In this document: positions 62,245 to 64,000 of the stretch, piece by piece
Position numbering within the stretch: position 1 is the stretch's first letter
Layout of the letters: the number at the start of each line of letters is the position of its first letter
Assembly: GCF_031457495.1 (NCBI RefSeq)
Contig: NZ_JAVDWM010000001.1
Location: 2,034,001 to 2,098,000 of the forward strand
DNA length: 64,000 nucleotides
Source: Sphingopyxis sp. BE259
Lineage (GTDB): Bacteria > Pseudomonadota > Alphaproteobacteria > Sphingomonadales > Sphingomonadaceae
Reading direction: 5' to 3'
The notes under the pieces: model-generated
The model's input: the letters and a program-made list of their open reading frames with translations, nothing else
What the model was told of the DNA's origin: nothing
The model's database searches: none
Program-made: the position numbers and the translations under genes

Positions 62245-64000
62245 TCAGCGCCGTCGCCCCTTGTGCTTGATATTCGCCGGTCGGCCGCGCTTGCCGACTA
62301 TGTGTTTGCCCGCCTTGTCCTTCATCCCGTCGCGCCGCGGCGGGCGGTTACGATAGCCGCCCTCGGGCGCATCGGGCAGTTCAAAGCGCAACGCGCCGCT
62401 GACCGGATTGGCGTCGATCAACCGCAGGTCGAGCCGCTGGCCGGTGGTGAAACTGACACGGCCATGCTCGCTATCCAGGCTGCGCGCCGCCTCGTCATAA
62501 AAGAACCGCTCGCTGCCCAGCGTCGACACCGGGACCAGCCCGTCACCGCCGAGCCCGTCGACGGTGGCAAAAAATCCGAAGGGCTGCACCCCGGTGATCC
62601 GCGCCTGAACAATCTCGCCCTTTTTGGCAGACAGATAGGCCGCAACATAACGATCGACCGTCTCGCGCTCGGCCTCCATCGCGCGGCGTTCGAGCGCGCT
62701 GATCGCCTCGCCGATCCGCGACAGCCCCTTGGCGTCGGCTTCGCCCAACCCGGTGCGTTCGGGCAGCCCCTTGGGCTTGCCGGGGACTTCGAGCTTGTAG
62801 CCGTCCACCAGCGCGCGGTGGACGATCAGGTCGGCGTAGCGGCGGATCGGCGAGGTGAAATGCGCGTAGCTGCCGAGCGCGAGGCCAAAATGCCCGGCAT
62901 TGGCCGGGCCATAATAGGCCTGTGTCTGGCTGCGCAAAATCGCCTGCATGATCTCGGGCAACCGGTCGTCTTCGGAAAAGCCGTCGATCAGCCGGTTGAA
63001 CACTGCGGGGGTGATGACCTGCCCAAGCGCGAAGCTCTGTTCGAAGGTTTCGAGATAATCCTTCAGGCTGACCAGCTTTTCGCGGCTCGGCGGCTCGTGG
63101 ATGCGGTACATCACCGGCGACTTCTTCGCCTCCAAGGCCTTCGCCGCCGCGACGTTCGCTGCGATCATATAATCCTCGATCAGCCGCATCGAATCGAGCC
63201 GGTCGCGGACACGGATTTCGGCGATCCCGCCCTGCTCGTCGAGGATCACCTGCCGTTCGGGCAGGTCGAGGTCGAGCGGCGCGCGGGCGGCGCGCGCGGC
63301 GGCAAGGAGTTTCCAGCAAGCCCACAGATACTTGAGCCCGGGGAGCACGTCGGCGTCCCAGCCATCGCGCGCGTCGTCAGCATCATAAGCCACCTGGGCA
63401 TGTTCATAGGCGATGTTCGCACGCAGCCGCACCAGCGCCCGCGTGAACCGCCATGACGTCACTTTGCCATGCTTGTCGATAACAAGGTGGCACGCCATCG
63501 CCGCCCGGTCCTGCCCGGCTTTCAGCGAGCAGACGCCCGCCGACAGCGTTTCGGGCAGCATCGGCACGACCTGGTCGGGAAAATAGACGCTATTGCCGCG
63601 CCGCCTCGCCTCACGGTCGAGCGCGCCGTCGGGACGCACGTAAAAACTGACGTCGGCGATCGCGACGATGGCGCGGAATCCGCCTTTGTTCGGCCCGTCG
63701 GTGTCGGGCTCAGCCCACACGGCATCGTCATGGTCGCGTGCATCGATCGGGTCGATCGCGACGATCGGCAGGTCGCGCAAATCCTCGCGGCCGTCGGGAG
63801 TCAGTGGCAGCTTGGCCGCAATCTCGGCCTCGGCGAGCGTCTCGGCGCCGAAGACATGCGGGATTTCGTGGCGCGCGATCGCGATCATGCTGAGCGCGCG
63901 CGGCGCGAACGGATCGCCAAGCCGCTCGACGACCTTCGCCTTGATCGCCGGGCCGCGTCCGGTCAGTTCGGCGCGCACCAGGTCGCCGATATGGGCGTCG
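62245..64000 (-). CDS. rnr: Ribonuclease R, N-terminal part outside window
   Basis: About 585 codons are visible, and the frame stays open to the window edge. The RNB catalytic domain has the Asp cluster IDPIDARDHDDAVWAE and the later segments GNSVYFPDQVVPMLPE and YAHFTSPIRRYADLIVHRAL. An S1 domain (VQARITGVQPFGFFATVDG) and a basic tail ending in KHKGRRR follow. RNase R degrades structured RNA from the 3' end and aids ribosome and tmRNA turnover. The cold-shock N-terminal domains are missing here because of the window end. Confidence 0.95.
   Translation of the reverse strand, partial: DAHIGDLVRAELTGRGPAIKAKVVERLGDPFAPRALSMIAIARHEIPHVFGAETLAEAEIAAKLPLTPDGREDLRDLPIVAIDPIDARDHDDAVWAEPDTDGPNKGGFRAIVAIADVSFYVRPDGALDREARRRGNSVYFPDQVVPMLPETLSAGVCSLKAGQDRAAMACHLVIDKHGKVTSWRFTRALVRLRANIAYEHAQVAYDADDARDGWDADVLPGLKYLWACWKLLAAARAARAPLDLDLPERQVILDEQGGIAEIRVRDRLDSMRLIEDYMIAANVAAAKALEAKKSPVMYRIHEPPSREKLVSLKDYLETFEQSFALGQVITPAVFNRLIDGFSEDDRLPEIMQAILRSQTQAYYGPANAGHFGLALGSYAHFTSPIRRYADLIVHRALVDGYKLEVPGKPKGLPERTGLGEADAKGLSRIGEAISALERRAMEAERETVDRYVAAYLSAKKGEIVQARITGVQPFGFFATVDGLGGDGLVPVSTLGSERFFYDEAARSLDSEHGRVSFTTGQRLDLRLIDANPVSGALRFELPDAPEGGYRNRPPRRDGMKDKAGKHIVGKRGRPANIKHKGRRR

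Overview
The window is high-GC bacterial chromosome, almost certainly from a sphingomonad alphaproteobacterium (Sphingopyxis-like). The evidence is the ntrB-ntrC-ntrY-ntrX-hfq-hflX block, a fused ispDF gene, a tandem-domain Hfq, methionyl-tRNA synthetase without a zinc knuckle, and dispersed palindromic repeats of alphaproteobacterial type. The assignment rests on gene order and protein motifs only.

Layout. 1-7.2 kb: end of a sensor kinase, a polysaccharide deacetylase, a CAU tRNA, an M20 peptidase, tRNA-Pro, an Ala-rich lipoprotein with a clear terminator, ettA, a thioesterase and a secreted protein. 7.2-11.6 kb: carbonic anhydrase, lipA, a RatA/COQ10-type protein, cinA and ispDF. 11.7-21.6 kb: dusB and the nitrogen two-component systems NtrBC and NtrYX, then hfq, hflX and convergent mazG. 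21.7-29.8 kb (minus strand): a small membrane protein, a metallo-hydrolase, tatD, metG, holB and tmk, then three cell-wall genes (D,D-carboxypeptidase, RlpA, lytic transglycosylase).

30.0-41.87 kb is a genomic island inserted at the 3' end of a tRNA-Ser(UGA) gene. Its tyrosine integrase lies just inside the tRNA, and a 15-bp copy of the tRNA end (attR) closes the island at 41,852-41,866. Cargo: a sigma-region-4-like protein, a nucleotidyltransferase-HEPN fusion, an HNH protein with a divergent unknown protein, a small HTH protein, a two-gene unit made of an HsdR_N-type nuclease and an 1,100-residue KAP-family P-loop NTPase, and an exported ClpP-like protease. This looks like an anti-phage or genome-conflict island. 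The nuclease-KAP pair is the best candidate for an undescribed system.

41.9-56.4 kb is acyl-CoA catabolism: a degenerate hydrolase-flavin reductase fusion, nitronate monooxygenase, and a five-gene operon (two acyl-CoA dehydrogenases, SDR, thiolase, alpha-methylacyl-CoA racemase) behind a LiuR-like palindrome. Then come a second dehydrogenase pair, enoyl-CoA hydratase, a phosphatase, an amidohydrolase, a sulfotransferase-like protein and a class IV aminotransferase. The set fits methyl-branched acyl chain breakdown, but the substrate cannot be read from sequence.

56.4-64 kb (mostly minus): membrane proteins, a PAP2 phosphatase, the E3 and E2 genes of the pyruvate dehydrogenase complex with an unknown AT-richer gene between them, a universal stress protein, and the start of RNase R, cut by the window edge. 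A palindromic repeat sits in frame inside the E2 linker, and related or similar repeats lie between genes nearby.
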